Notes under the pieces: model-generated | The model's input: only the letters and a program-made list of their open reading frames with translations | Told to the model about the DNA's origin: nothing | The model's database searches: none | Assembly (NCBI RefSeq): GCF_019457905.1 | Contig: NZ_JAHZSV010000012.1 | Location: 120,326 to 184,325, forward strand | Origin: Flagellimonas abyssi | GTDB lineage: Bacteria; Bacteroidota; Bacteroidia; Flavobacteriales; Flavobacteriaceae | DNA: 64,000 nucleotides | Direction: 5' to 3' | Translations under genes and position numbers: made by a program | Shown: piece after piece, positions 18,564-26,348 of the stretch | Layout: each line of letters begins with the position of its first letter | Numbering within the stretch: position 1 is the stretch's first letter

Positions 18564-19613
18564 TTATAGGCCCAGCCCTTTCCTTTTCTTCTTTCTTTTG
18601 GACTTTTTCCTCGCACCATGGCCATTGAGTTCCAGTTTAAAAGGGGTCCAATCCGTTTCATTGGCCAAAGGCCCGGTCATTCCATTTCCCTTAATTTCTC
18701 CCACATGACCTTTTGATTGTTGAGCAGGATCTTCAGAGCCTTTTGAAGCTCCCTCACTTCTTGGCTCAGGTTTGATTGCCGTTCCAAGGTTTCCTTCGCC
18801 AACTCTATCAGCTCCCCGTTCTTTTCCATTAGTTGATAGTATAACTGAACGGTCTCTGTCTTGCCCATAATCGATTTGTTTTACGATACTGTTCCATGAA
18901 TATTTTTTGCCGAGCGTACTGCCTTTGTACACTATGCCCTGATAGTTGAACGATATGCCCGAGACCCTGCCCGTGGTCTTGCTTATGTTGAATCTTGGCG
19001 AGATATTCTGCTCTTGTAGCAACTTGATGAATTCCGTTGGATCCGCTGCCCTTGAAATTGCCGAACCGATTCTCTTTTGGAGTATCAGTTTGATGGGCAG
19101 ATTACCCGTTCTCAGGGTTTTCTCGATTTCTCTTTGGTCAAGTGATTTTATTGAACTAACATTTGTCGAAATTTGGGTCAGGCCATATTTCTTTTCCAGA
19201 TTATTGAGCACTTCCCGGCTTCTTCTTTTGATGTTGCTGTCACTTACCAATCTGCCCGAATACCTGACCCTGTTGGCCACTATATGGATATGTTCGTGTT
19301 GAGTATCCGTATGGCGGTACATGATGAACTGGTTGTTATCGAAACCCATTTTCATCAGATAGTCGCATCCCAATGAAGCAAATTCTTTATCGTCCAATTG
19401 GTCAGAGTACGGCAGGTTCAAGGAAACATGGAGGACCGCATTGCCAAGTCCCGGACGCAATTGCCTGATCAGATTGAATTCCTGTGCCATGTTTACCGCT
19501 GTGGATTGTCCGATATTGGAATCGATCACATATCCGACCCCTTCTTCCACCTTCTTTTCATTGTAGGCCAGAACTCCGTAAAAATCCTTTCCTATGGTTA
19601 TCTTACCTATCAT
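18564..19613 (-). CDS. Relaxase/mobilization nuclease
   Basis: A MobP/MobA-type relaxase that would nick oriT and pilot the strand during conjugative mobilisation. The metal-binding motif HEHIHIVAN (His106, His108, His110, Asn114) is clear. The conserved N-terminal MIGKITIGKDFYGVLAYN contains candidate catalytic tyrosines. The C-terminal 100 residues are low-complexity and basic, ending in a Lys/Arg-rich tail, and are overlapped by another frame. The start overlaps the 3' end of mobC by 11 bases. No coupling protein or type IV secretion genes are seen, so transfer would rely on a helper element. Confidence 0.88.
   Translation of the reverse strand: MIGKITIGKDFYGVLAYNEKKVEEGVGYVIDSNIGQSTAVNMAQEFNLIRQLRPGLGNAVLHVSLNLPYSDQLDDKEFASLGCDYLMKMGFDNNQFIMYRHTDTQHEHIHIVANRVRYSGRLVSDSNIKRRSREVLNNLEKKYGLTQISTNVSSIKSLDQREIEKTLRTGNLPIKLILQKRIGSAISRAADPTEFIKLLQEQNISPRFNISKTTGRVSGISFNYQGIVYKGSTLGKKYSWNSIVKQIDYGQDRDRSVILSTNGKERGADRVGEGNLGTAIKPEPRSEGASKGSEDPAQQSKGHVGEIKGNGMTGPLANETDWTPFKLELNGHGARKKSKRKKKRKGLGL
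18677..18868 (-). CDS. Possible overlapping coiled-coil ORF inside the relaxase gene
   Basis: A 63-residue frame lies wholly inside the relaxase 3' part in another frame. Its product (MGKTETVQLYYQLMEKNG..., ...LEEQ-type heptads, ...VMWEKLREME) has natural protein composition and a clear coiled-coil pattern. The relaxase frame over the same bases is low-complexity. That contrast suggests the overlapping frame is the constrained one here. No family was recognised. Confidence 0.42.
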   Translation of the reverse strand: MGKTETVQLYYQLMEKNGELIELAKETLERQSNLSQEVRELQKALKILLNNQKVMWEKLREME

Positions 19614-19950
19614 GGTTGGTGATATTTGATTTGAGCTGTTGCAACAGCATTTTTACCTCCTCCAATTGTTTAATGATATTGAACGGGTCACGGATACCTG
19701 AGTTCGAGACCCTGGCAAGTTGGTTCAGGTTGTTTCCCACCCGGCTCAGCTCGACAAACAGTTTCCGGTCCAACGGATCTACCTTTTTCTTTGGCAGGGA
19801 TTTTCCTGTACATTTTCTTCGGATATACTCGGCAACGGACAGCCCTATGGTCTCTGCATTATTGGTAATGATCACGTATTCTCTTTGTGAAACCCTAAAG
19901 GCGATGACAATCGTCCTTTGTTTTGATATGTCCTTTTTAGGTCTTGCCAT
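19603..19950 (-). CDS. Mobilization relaxosome protein MobC-like
   Basis: A 115-residue accessory relaxosome protein. The N-terminal part (TIVIAFRVSQREYVIITNNAE...LSVAEYIRRKC) resembles a ribbon-helix-helix DNA-binding domain, and VELSRVGNNLNQLAR is the characteristic MobC motif. It helps the relaxase bind and open oriT. It is the first gene of the mob operon and overlaps the relaxase by 11 bases; the candidate oriT lies just upstream. Confidence 0.85.
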   Translation of the reverse strand: MARPKKDISKQRTIVIAFRVSQREYVIITNNAETIGLSVAEYIRRKCTGKSLPKKKVDPLDRKLFVELSRVGNNLNQLARVSNSGIRDPFNIIKQLEEVKMLLQQLKSNITNHDR

Positions 19951-20327
19951 TTTCTATGGTTTTGGTATTGTTCTAAAGGTCATTTGTAAACGAAGTGCGC
20001 AGTTTTTGTTTACAAAAACACAACTTGCTTCGTGACCTCCGATCAACTATATGGCAAACCTATAATCTATGGATTGTTTGCAGGGGTTTTGCCGTACATG
20101 GACTTTTGTACGGCAAATCGTTGAAGGGTCTTTTCAGAAGAGAAATAAAAAAATGTACTGAACTTGAACCAAGGATTTCCATGGAAAGAGGGAAACCGGT
20201 CAATACGTTCCTTTGGACGGAATTTTCCATATTAGATCAATGGTCCGATTTTCGTCCCAAGTCATATTGAACACGGGGCCATGGGCCGGACACCGGGATA
20301 TTTCGTATATTTGATATAGAAAGAGCC
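19951..20327. other. Candidate oriT / mob control region
   Basis: This 377-base stretch between divergent mobC and the DUF6922-like gene has no good ORF but two inverted repeats. The first is TTTGTAAAC (19983-19991) with GTTTACAAA (20008-20016). The second is TTTGCCGTACA (20088-20098) with TGTACGGCAAA (20107-20117), an 11-bp perfect stem with an 8-base loop. Such repeats beside mobC are typical of oriT. No nic site could be assigned from family knowledge. Confidence 0.5.
20306..20313 (+). promoter_or_regulatory. Bacteroidota -7 element (TATATTTG)
   Basis: An exact TAnnTTTG match 14 bases before the ATG of the DUF6922-like gene. No TTG was found at the expected -33 spacing, so only half of the promoter is supported. 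Confidence 0.4.
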
Positions 20328-20648
20328 ATGAAAAAGTCGCACAACATAGCACCGTCCAAAGGAAAGAACCTAAAGGGTTACTTTCCCGGACCTGTATTTT
20401 GGGATGTCGACCCCAGCGTGCTTGATGTGGAAAAGGACAAGATCTTTATCATCGAAAGGGTACTGTCCCGCAATATGGGGGACCCACAATATTTTGAGCT
20501 TCTCGAAAGACTGTATCCGATAAGTGACATTGTCCGGTGCGCGAAAAGGAGCGAACAGATTCGGGGGAACAGCAGTATCAGGGCCGTGGCCGAACGTTAT
20601 GGCATCAGACCGGACCATATGAAGAACTACAATCCTTCCTTTGGATAA
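20328..20648 (+). CDS. DUF6922-like small protein, putative antitoxin partner
   Basis: A 106-residue protein with the FWDVDPSVLDVEKDKIFIIERVL stretch that I associate with Bacteroidota DUF6922 proteins; the family name is from memory. The C-terminal portion could form a short DNA-binding helix pair. Its stop overlaps the next ATG (TAATG), so it is coupled to the AbiEii-like gene. Pairing of such proteins with AbiEii nucleotidyltransferases suggests an antitoxin-like or regulatory role, not demonstrated here. Confidence 0.65.
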   Translation: MKKSHNIAPSKGKNLKGYFPGPVFWDVDPSVLDVEKDKIFIIERVLSRNMGDPQYFELLERLYPISDIVRCAKRSEQIRGNSSIRAVAERYGIRPDHMKNYNPSFG

Positions 20649-21442
20649 TGGCCGTCGACCAAGCCGTTTCGGACGAGCTGAAAAGCGTCATCGTCCAATT
20701 GATGCAAGCAGATTATTTAAGGGACTTTAACCTTGGAGGTGGCACCAACCTCGCTATCCGGCACAATCATAGGGTCTCCACGGACATCGACCTCTTTTCC
20801 CAAGGTGTGGTCGGGGTCGAAAGATTGAGGGCAATAAGTGCCTATTTCAGATCGACCTTCAAAGACGGGCTTTTAGGCCTCTTGGAGGAAAACTTCGGGG
20901 ACAATCAAATGGCCTTTCTCAGGGTGAACGTACAAAGGAACGGGGTCCCGATCAAAATAGACATCATCCAAAATATTCCATTGCTCCATCCCATAGAAAC
21001 ATTTGACAACATTAGATTGATCAATGAACTCGACATCGGGGCATTGAAATTGGTGTCGGCCGTAAATCGCGGGACCCAAAAGGATTTTGGGGACCTTTTG
21101 TTGCTCTGTGGACTGTATTCCCTTGAAAGACTGCATACCGAGCTTATGAAAAGGGAAAGTATGTTCATCGGTAAAGAGTTTGGCACCATCTTCAACGTTG
21201 AGGGACTTCCCAGCGGTTTGGCCGGTGACCTGTCCGCCCTGGGCAATTTCAACAGGGCAACGGACCGAAAAAGTGAAAGCAACCGTCTTATCTTAACGGA
21301 AAATTCCATTATCCCGGGTTCTTGGCCCGAACTTGGCCTAAGATGGGCAGGGATCGTCGAGGCATATGCAAAGTCGAAAGGCTTGCGTTTTACTCCTCCT
21401 TCCAGAAAAAGGAGGTGGAAAAACAAAGGGATCGGTCTTTAA
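20648..21442 (+). CDS. AbiEii/AbiGii-like nucleotidyltransferase (putative toxin)
   Basis: A 264-residue member of the nucleotidyltransferase AbiEii/AbiGii toxin family. The active-site block reads GGGTNLAIRHNHRVSTDIDLF, with the paired aspartates needed for catalysis. The reading frame is open further upstream, but the ATG at 20648, coupled through TAATG to the preceding gene, is the sensible start. AbiEii proteins act in type IV toxin-antitoxin and phage-exclusion systems by modifying tRNA or other targets. The partner here is DUF6922-like rather than the canonical AbiEi. Confidence 0.82.
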   Translation: MAVDQAVSDELKSVIVQLMQADYLRDFNLGGGTNLAIRHNHRVSTDIDLFSQGVVGVERLRAISAYFRSTFKDGLLGLLEENFGDNQMAFLRVNVQRNGVPIKIDIIQNIPLLHPIETFDNIRLINELDIGALKLVSAVNRGTQKDFGDLLLLCGLYSLERLHTELMKRESMFIGKEFGTIFNVEGLPSGLAGDLSALGNFNRATDRKSESNRLILTENSIIPGSWPELGLRWAGIVEAYAKSKGLRFTPPSRKRRWKNKGIGL

Positions 21443-21666
21443 AAAATCCATCTTATAGTTGACAGTTCCCATTTTTGAAAGTTTACGCCGATACGTTTTT
21501 CCTTGATCTATTCTAACCTTTGTAGGAATGAAAAGTGGAAAGGGAGAAAAAAACAAAAGGAGTATGGCATCCAGGTGGATAAGCCGGGTAAACTGACCCA
21601 CCTTCGCCGGATGAAACTGACCATGGCAAATGGACTGCCCAGATTTGATCTATCCTTGGGTTAAAC

Positions 21667-22404
21667 TTAGTTTTTATTTTTCAATTTTCTTCTCATTGAT
21701 TCGCCTTTTATATCTATTCTGTGTGCCGTGTGCACCAAACGGTCGAGGATGGCATCGGCCAGTGTTCTCTCCCCGATAATGTCGTGCCACTTTGATACGG
21801 GCAATTGTGATGCTATTATAGTGGATTTCTTGCCGTGCCTGTCCTCGATGATCTCCATAAGTGCATGCCTATTGATGTTGTCCAATGGCTTAAGGCCGAA
21901 GTCATCCAAGATGAGCAAGTCCTGTTTTTCAAGTTTGTTTATTTGTTTTGGATAGGAACCGTCGGCCTTTGATGTCTTGAGCAGGGTAAAGAGCTTTGCG
22001 GTATTGAAGTACATCGTTTTTGACCCCATGGAACAGGCCTGGTGGCCGATGGCCGAGGCCAGGTAACTTTTGCCCACGCCGGTACTGCCGGTAATAAGTA
22101 TGTTCTCCCTTTTTTGGATGAACCCGCAGGAACCTAGCCGCCGGACCAGGTTCTTGTCCAGTTGGCGCGACGGTCGGTAGTCGATGGCCTCCATGACGGC
22201 CGTATACCTGAACCTTGCGGACTTGGTCAATCGCTCTATCCTACGGTTATGGCGGTCGTCCCATTCGTTCTGGACGAGATAGGCGATCAGTTCATCGTTG
22301 GTGTAACCGGTCGACGGACCGCCGGTCTCCATTGTTGTGGTGAAGGCCCTGTGCATTCCATAGAGCCTCATTTCTTTCATCAATTGCATTGTTTTTTCGT
22401 TCAT
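21667..22404 (-). CDS. istB: IS21 helper ATPase IstB
   Basis: This AAA+ ATPase assembles on target DNA and recruits the IstA transposase. Walker A is GSTGVGKS at residues 106-113 and Walker B is LLILDDFG. It is DnaC-like over its length and 245 residues long, which is full size. It starts 22 bases after istA on the same strand. There is no sign of decay. Confidence 0.95.
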   Translation of the reverse strand: MNEKTMQLMKEMRLYGMHRAFTTTMETGGPSTGYTNDELIAYLVQNEWDDRHNRRIERLTKSARFRYTAVMEAIDYRPSRQLDKNLVRRLGSCGFIQKRENILITGSTGVGKSYLASAIGHQACSMGSKTMYFNTAKLFTLLKTSKADGSYPKQINKLEKQDLLILDDFGLKPLDNINRHALMEIIEDRHGKKSTIIASQLPVSKWHDIIGERTLADAILDRLVHTAHRIDIKGESMRRKLKNKN

Positions 22405-22426
22405 ATGTCCTGTTTTTAATATTGTT

Positions 22427-23971
22427 CTATTCGTAGTATTTTCCTCCCCTTATGTTGTTGTGCTCGGGCATTTCCATATCCCCGTCCATACGTTCATCGA
22501 TCTGGTCCCATCCCTTTTTCAGGATGCGCTCGACCATATTGTAATTGTACGCACCATATTCCGAGGCACGTTTGCACGCATTCTCAAGACGTTCCCTTCC
22601 GTACTTTTTGGCAAGGTGGAGTACGCCCAGACAGGATTTATAGGATTGTTCGGGGTGTTGCTTCTTCTCCAGGATGGCAATGATGTACCCTTTACAGTGT
22701 CCGCCGATATTGCCTGCCCAATCGATGAACCTCTCACTGCTCCATTCGCTTACGAACCTGTGGTGCGAGGGCATATGGTCGGCCAAGGTGGTATAGCCGT
22801 ATTTTTTCCTGTCCCTTGTATGTACGGCGAACCTTTCGTGCTTATGGTAGATCTCGACGATGTTATCGGTATAGACCAGCTTGACCTGTTTGCCTATATG
22901 TCTATAGGGCACGCTGTAATAATGCTTGTCCTTCCCAAAATAGATATGGCTGTTCTTGTGCACGGTGGCCTGGGCATAGCGTTTTACCTCATAGCGTTTC
23001 GCCGGTAACGGCATCAGTTCGCCCTTCTCGATCTCCATAAAAAGCGAACACCTGGAATATTCCCTTCCCCTGAACGACATTGCGTTGTGTTTTTCCAACA
23101 GTTCCCTTATCGCGATGTTGATATCGGTCATGCTATGGAAGACCTGGTTCCGTAAAGGGGCGAACACCCTGGTGTAGATTATCTTCACGGCGTTCTCCAC
23201 TATGGCCTTGTCCCTTGGCCTATAGGTACGTGTGGGCAGTACTGCCGTTTCGTAGTGTTCGGCAAAGTCGGCGAACACCTCGTTGACCTTGGGCTCGTAA
23301 CGGCTGCTCTTGGTAACCGCCGACTTAAGGTTGTCCGGCACCAAGGCCTTTGGTACGCCGCCGTAGAACCATAGTGCGTTCTCGGTGCAGCGGATGAAGT
23401 CCTCCAGTTTTTGGCTTGCACAGGCCTCTACATAAGTGTATTGGCTGCTACCGAGTATACACACGAACACCTCCAGTTCCTTCAGTTCACCGGTGTCCCT
23501 GTCAACAATATGGAGTTTCTTTCCCGTGAAGTCTATAAAGAGCTTGTCGCCGGCCTTGTGCTCCATGTGCATTACCGGAGAGGTCTCCTTGCGCCATTCG
23601 GCGTACCAATACTTGAACTGTGAGAGCTTGAAGCCATCGGGGTGCTTGGCATAATATTCTTCCCATAACAATTGTCTGGTCACCCCGGTCTTGCGAAGCT
23701 CTTTGTCAAAATAGGGAAAGTACTGCCTTAAGGTCAGCAAACGTTGGCTCTTGCGCTTTTGCCCGTCCTTAAAAAGGTTGTGGAGTTCCTCTAGGGTCAT
23801 CTTCTCCACTTCGTAGGCGGTAAAACGGTACCGCCTGAAGAATTCGATGTACTTCCTGACCGTGACACGGGATATGCCCAATTGTTGGCTTATCCCACGC
23901 TTGCTCGTACCGGAGGTGTACAGTTTGTAAATCAGTTTTGTTTTTCGCATGTCTATCTGCTTGTTCGCCAT
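22427..23971 (-). CDS. istA: IS21 transposase IstA
   Basis: This DDE transposase has an N-terminal helix-turn-helix (GISQQLGISRVTVRKYIEFF) and an RNase-H-like core, with catalytic acids in LFIDFTG, LVPDNLKSAV and AIVENAVK. A beta-barrel C-terminal part follows. The frame is open to a GTG 24 bases upstream, but that start falls in a hairpin (GTGCTTTTT / AAAAAGCAC). The ATG at 23971 (MANKQIDMRK) is therefore chosen, giving 514 residues. The gene appears intact and the element potentially active. Confidence 0.94.
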   Translation of the reverse strand: MANKQIDMRKTKLIYKLYTSGTSKRGISQQLGISRVTVRKYIEFFRRYRFTAYEVEKMTLEELHNLFKDGQKRKSQRLLTLRQYFPYFDKELRKTGVTRQLLWEEYYAKHPDGFKLSQFKYWYAEWRKETSPVMHMEHKAGDKLFIDFTGKKLHIVDRDTGELKELEVFVCILGSSQYTYVEACASQKLEDFIRCTENALWFYGGVPKALVPDNLKSAVTKSSRYEPKVNEVFADFAEHYETAVLPTRTYRPRDKAIVENAVKIIYTRVFAPLRNQVFHSMTDINIAIRELLEKHNAMSFRGREYSRCSLFMEIEKGELMPLPAKRYEVKRYAQATVHKNSHIYFGKDKHYYSVPYRHIGKQVKLVYTDNIVEIYHKHERFAVHTRDRKKYGYTTLADHMPSHHRFVSEWSSERFIDWAGNIGGHCKGYIIAILEKKQHPEQSYKSCLGVLHLAKKYGRERLENACKRASEYGAYNYNMVERILKKGWDQIDERMDGDMEMPEHNNIRGGKYYE

Positions 23972-24026
23972 GGTGCTTTTTAACAAAAAAAGCACTTAGA
24001 CTTTTTACAGATAGATCTAATCTAAA

Positions 24027-24119
24027 GGTGGGTCACTTTGGCCCGGCGGGGGTGGGTCACTTTCGTCCGGCCAGCTATGGTCACTTTAACCCGGCGAGGG
24101 TGGTATACTATGTCCGGCG
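24027..24119. repeat. Multiple terminal repeats at the istA end of the IS21 element
   Basis: Four tandem but imperfect units of about 21 bases, each with a GGT...TCACTTT core and CCGGC end, spaced by 2-5 bases. They match the two inverted units at the other end and are the expected IstA binding sites. Confidence 0.8.
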
Positions 24120-24336
24120 TTTCCAAATCCAGTATTTTGATGACAATTTTTAATTTTTTTGGGTATCTACATACAGAGGAATTCGTTTCTACGAATTTAT
24201 AGTAATTCGGAAATTTTGCTCTATTACGTTTTTGAGTTAGTTTTACAGAGCAAAGTAAAGGCCCCAATCGAGTACTTCAAAATGGGTCTAGGACTAGAAT
24301 CAGGCTAAAGATTCGAAGTGTGCGAAAGCATCCGAA
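24120..24336. other. AT-rich spacer between IS21 and the peptide operon
   Basis: No convincing gene was seen. A minus-strand frame (24022-24267) runs straight through the IS terminal repeats and looks like chance. The operon's last stop codon is at 24337. A short inverted stretch, TTCGTTTCTACGAA, is present but lacks a T-run typical of a terminator. Confidence 0.5.
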
Positions 24337-25164
24337 TCAAAAAGGTTGGTGTCGGTTTTCTGATATAAATATTTTGCTTTTCTTCTTAATAAGCTCTAAT
24401 ATTCCCAAGTGGTCTTCGGCTTCTATGAGATCAACAAAATTGGAATCAGCGAGACAATAAACGAAAAATTGTTCTTTTTTTGAAAAGGGGATTTTTAATT
24501 CCTGCAATCGAAGGGAATCGTTGAACAAATACTCAAACTCCTCTAATTTAATAGTTTGTTCATTTTGTTCTACCAATTTTTTTAGCTTTTTGGTTCTCCC
24601 CGATGCTCTATTTAGAATTTTATGCAGATTGATGCTAATTCCCAATCCAAAGTAGTGTCCATACAAATTAACAAACTTTCCATTATCAGCTTCAAACAGT
24701 TTTCGTTCATATTGGGAAAGGACCCTCACATCGGCATTGGGAAGCCCCAAAGAAGAAGCATCAACATTTTTTGATAACCTTAATGCTGAAATGTCCTTGT
24801 CCAAGATTCCAGTCAGATTATATGGTCTTACAACCACTTCTTCCAATTCGTTGATAAGCTCCTCTAAATCTATCCTCAAATGGTTGGAGGATAAAATATC
24901 CTCTGTTACAACCAGATATTTATGCTTTAGTTGAACAGATGAAAATAATAGTGTATCCTTTGATATGACACCTATAGAAAAACGTCCATACGAATCGGTT
25001 ATGGTCCCTCTCTTGCTAGTAAGGTTTAGAATGTGTACGCCTTCAACCTCAGTGTTAAGGCTTTTGACCGTGCCATTTAAAATAAGTCGAGTCTCTTGAC
25101 CAAATCCGAAAGAGATTGTGAAGAGTAAAGCAAAAAAAATTATATGTTTACTATAGGTTTTCAT
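24337..25164 (-). CDS. Secreted CarboxypepD_reg-like protein, last gene of the peptide operon
   Basis: A 275-residue exported protein with a signal peptide (residues 1-22, ending in SFGFGQ). A beta-sandwich of the carboxypeptidase regulatory-like type follows (LNGTVKSLNTEVEGVHILNLTSKRGTITDSYGRFSI). The rest is charged and helical. This N-terminal fold is common in TonB-dependent receptors and surface proteins of Bacteroidota; here there is no barrel or plug. Its ATG overlaps the M50 gene stop (ATGA), so it belongs to the same transcript. A periplasmic or surface role in handling or tolerating the peptide product is inference. Confidence 0.72.
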   Translation of the reverse strand: MKTYSKHIIFFALLFTISFGFGQETRLILNGTVKSLNTEVEGVHILNLTSKRGTITDSYGRFSIGVISKDTLLFSSVQLKHKYLVVTEDILSSNHLRIDLEELINELEEVVVRPYNLTGILDKDISALRLSKNVDASSLGLPNADVRVLSQYERKLFEADNGKFVNLYGHYFGLGISINLHKILNRASGRTKKLKKLVEQNEQTIKLEEFEYLFNDSLRLQELKIPFSKKEQFFVYCLADSNFVDLIEAEDHLGILELIKKKSKIFISENRHQPF

Positions 25165-26348
25165 TTTTTTTGTCGCTCCTTTATATATGAAAATAGAAAA
25201 CTGAATACAGTAACATAAAAAATGATGGGTAATATAAACCTATACAAATCCGAGAATTTTGGTCTTGAGCGTCTTGAAAATACCTCTGATAAATAAGTAA
25301 AAACATTTTCCGGGAATTTTATTATACCATTCGAATCATAAAGCAATATTCCGCCTAGTACAATTAATATAAGTATTTGACTCGTCAATGCATAAAATAC
25401 CAAAAAAAAATCTTTGCCTCTCAAGTGACGAATAGATGTTTCATTTTGAAAAACCTTTTTTAAAATTTTATTTGATGCCATTCTTAGGTTTGGAACCCCA
25501 ATCATATCAGATAATACCCAATATCCATCATAACGAAGGAAAGGGTTCAAATTAGCCAGCAATGACAATGATATGGCCGAGCTGTATACTAAATAATTGT
25601 TTGTCCGAGTTATAAAAAAAAATAAAACCAATATGGAGGCAATCAGTAATTCGATATAGATTCCAGATAGATTCACGATGATTCTTTTATTCGGTTTTAA
25701 TTTCCATATATCTGAAACATCGGCAAACATCACTGGTGAAAGTAGGTAAAAACCGAATCCAATATCCCCAAATTTAGCACCAAATCGATGACAGGCGGCA
25801 GCATGTCCCATTTCATGGAAAAACAACACTGTACCTGCAAATAAAATATATAATGCCCATTGACCAAAGTTGAGATTTTCAAGACCTATTTTGATGGAGT
25901 TAAAATGAGCGATTAATGTTCCAAAAACGACCAAAGAAAAAATAGCCAGTAAAAAGTAAAATAATTTATCTGAGAACAATGGGGACATAAGCCTCACTAT
26001 TGGCAATATGGTCTTATTCTTTAGCAATGTGAAACTTAGCTTTAAATAAGAGGGCTTTCCTATTTTCTTAATTTCAACATTTGCTGATTCTATAATCCCG
26101 TAAGTGGCCAAGGTACCAAATAATAAATTGTCAAGCAGATTGGCAGACACACCTTTGTGTATACCATAAAGTTCATTTATCTTTTGAAGATTCCGTTTAC
26201 CGTCCACTAATTTAATTATATCCAAAGTATCTTTATTGACATTTATGCGATGTCCATATTCAGTTTGTTTTATGATAAACTCGTTCTTATCAAAAGGAAG
26301 GATTTCAATGTTCGGTGATAAAACAGGTATTTTGCTTTTAACGTCCAT
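25161..26348 (-). CDS. PqqD-like domain fused to M50 zinc metalloprotease
   Basis: Residues 1-85 resemble the PqqD/RRE fold that binds leader peptides of ribosomally made natural products (FIIKQTEYGHRINVNKDT, then LVDGKRNLQKI). From about residue 125 the protein is a polytopic M50 (site-2-type) protease: HEMGH with His178, Glu179 and His182, and NPFLRYDGYW supplying a third ligand, Asp274. Several membrane segments follow. The layout is like the YydH/SkfB-operon type of peptide zinc metalloproteases. Likely it cleaves, exports or confers tolerance to the peptide encoded upstream. It overlaps the cyclase-like gene by 11 bases. Domain calls are from motif reading only. Confidence 0.8.
   Translation of the reverse strand: MDVKSKIPVLSPNIEILPFDKNEFIIKQTEYGHRINVNKDTLDIIKLVDGKRNLQKINELYGIHKGVSANLLDNLLFGTLATYGIIESANVEIKKIGKPSYLKLSFTLLKNKTILPIVRLMSPLFSDKLFYFLLAIFSLVVFGTLIAHFNSIKIGLENLNFGQWALYILFAGTVLFFHEMGHAAACHRFGAKFGDIGFGFYLLSPVMFADVSDIWKLKPNKRIIVNLSGIYIELLIASILVLFFFITRTNNYLVYSSAISLSLLANLNPFLRYDGYWVLSDMIGVPNLRMASNKILKKVFQNETSIRHLRGKDFFLVFYALTSQILILIVLGGILLYDSNGIIKFPENVFTYLSEVFSRRSRPKFSDLYRFILPIIFYVTVFSFLFSYIKERQKK

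Larger units (their letters stand above)
21583..24119 (-). mobile_element. IS21-family insertion sequence
   Basis: Contains istA and istB in the standard order and orientation. The ends carry multiple repeats, as expected for IS21: two units on the left (21583-21602 and 21605-21626) and four inverted units on the right (from 24027, 24051, 24077 and 24099), consensus GGTnnnTCACTTTnnnCCGGC. The precise outer ends and a target duplication could not be fixed by eye. It separates the mob/TA part of the island from the peptide operon. Confidence 0.88.

Noticed and set aside
20537..20647. N-terminal extension of the AbiEii-like frame
   Set aside because: It overlaps the preceding DUF6922-like gene; the ATG in TAATG is the natural start.
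22427..23995. Longer istA start at the GTG 24 bases upstream
   Set aside because: The extension lies in an inverted repeat (GTGCTTTTT/AAAAAGCAC); the ATG at 23971 is more credible.
24022..24267. An 81-codon minus-strand ORF at the IS21 right end
   Set aside because: It runs through the IS terminal repeats and its product is repeat-derived; no protein-like pattern outside them.
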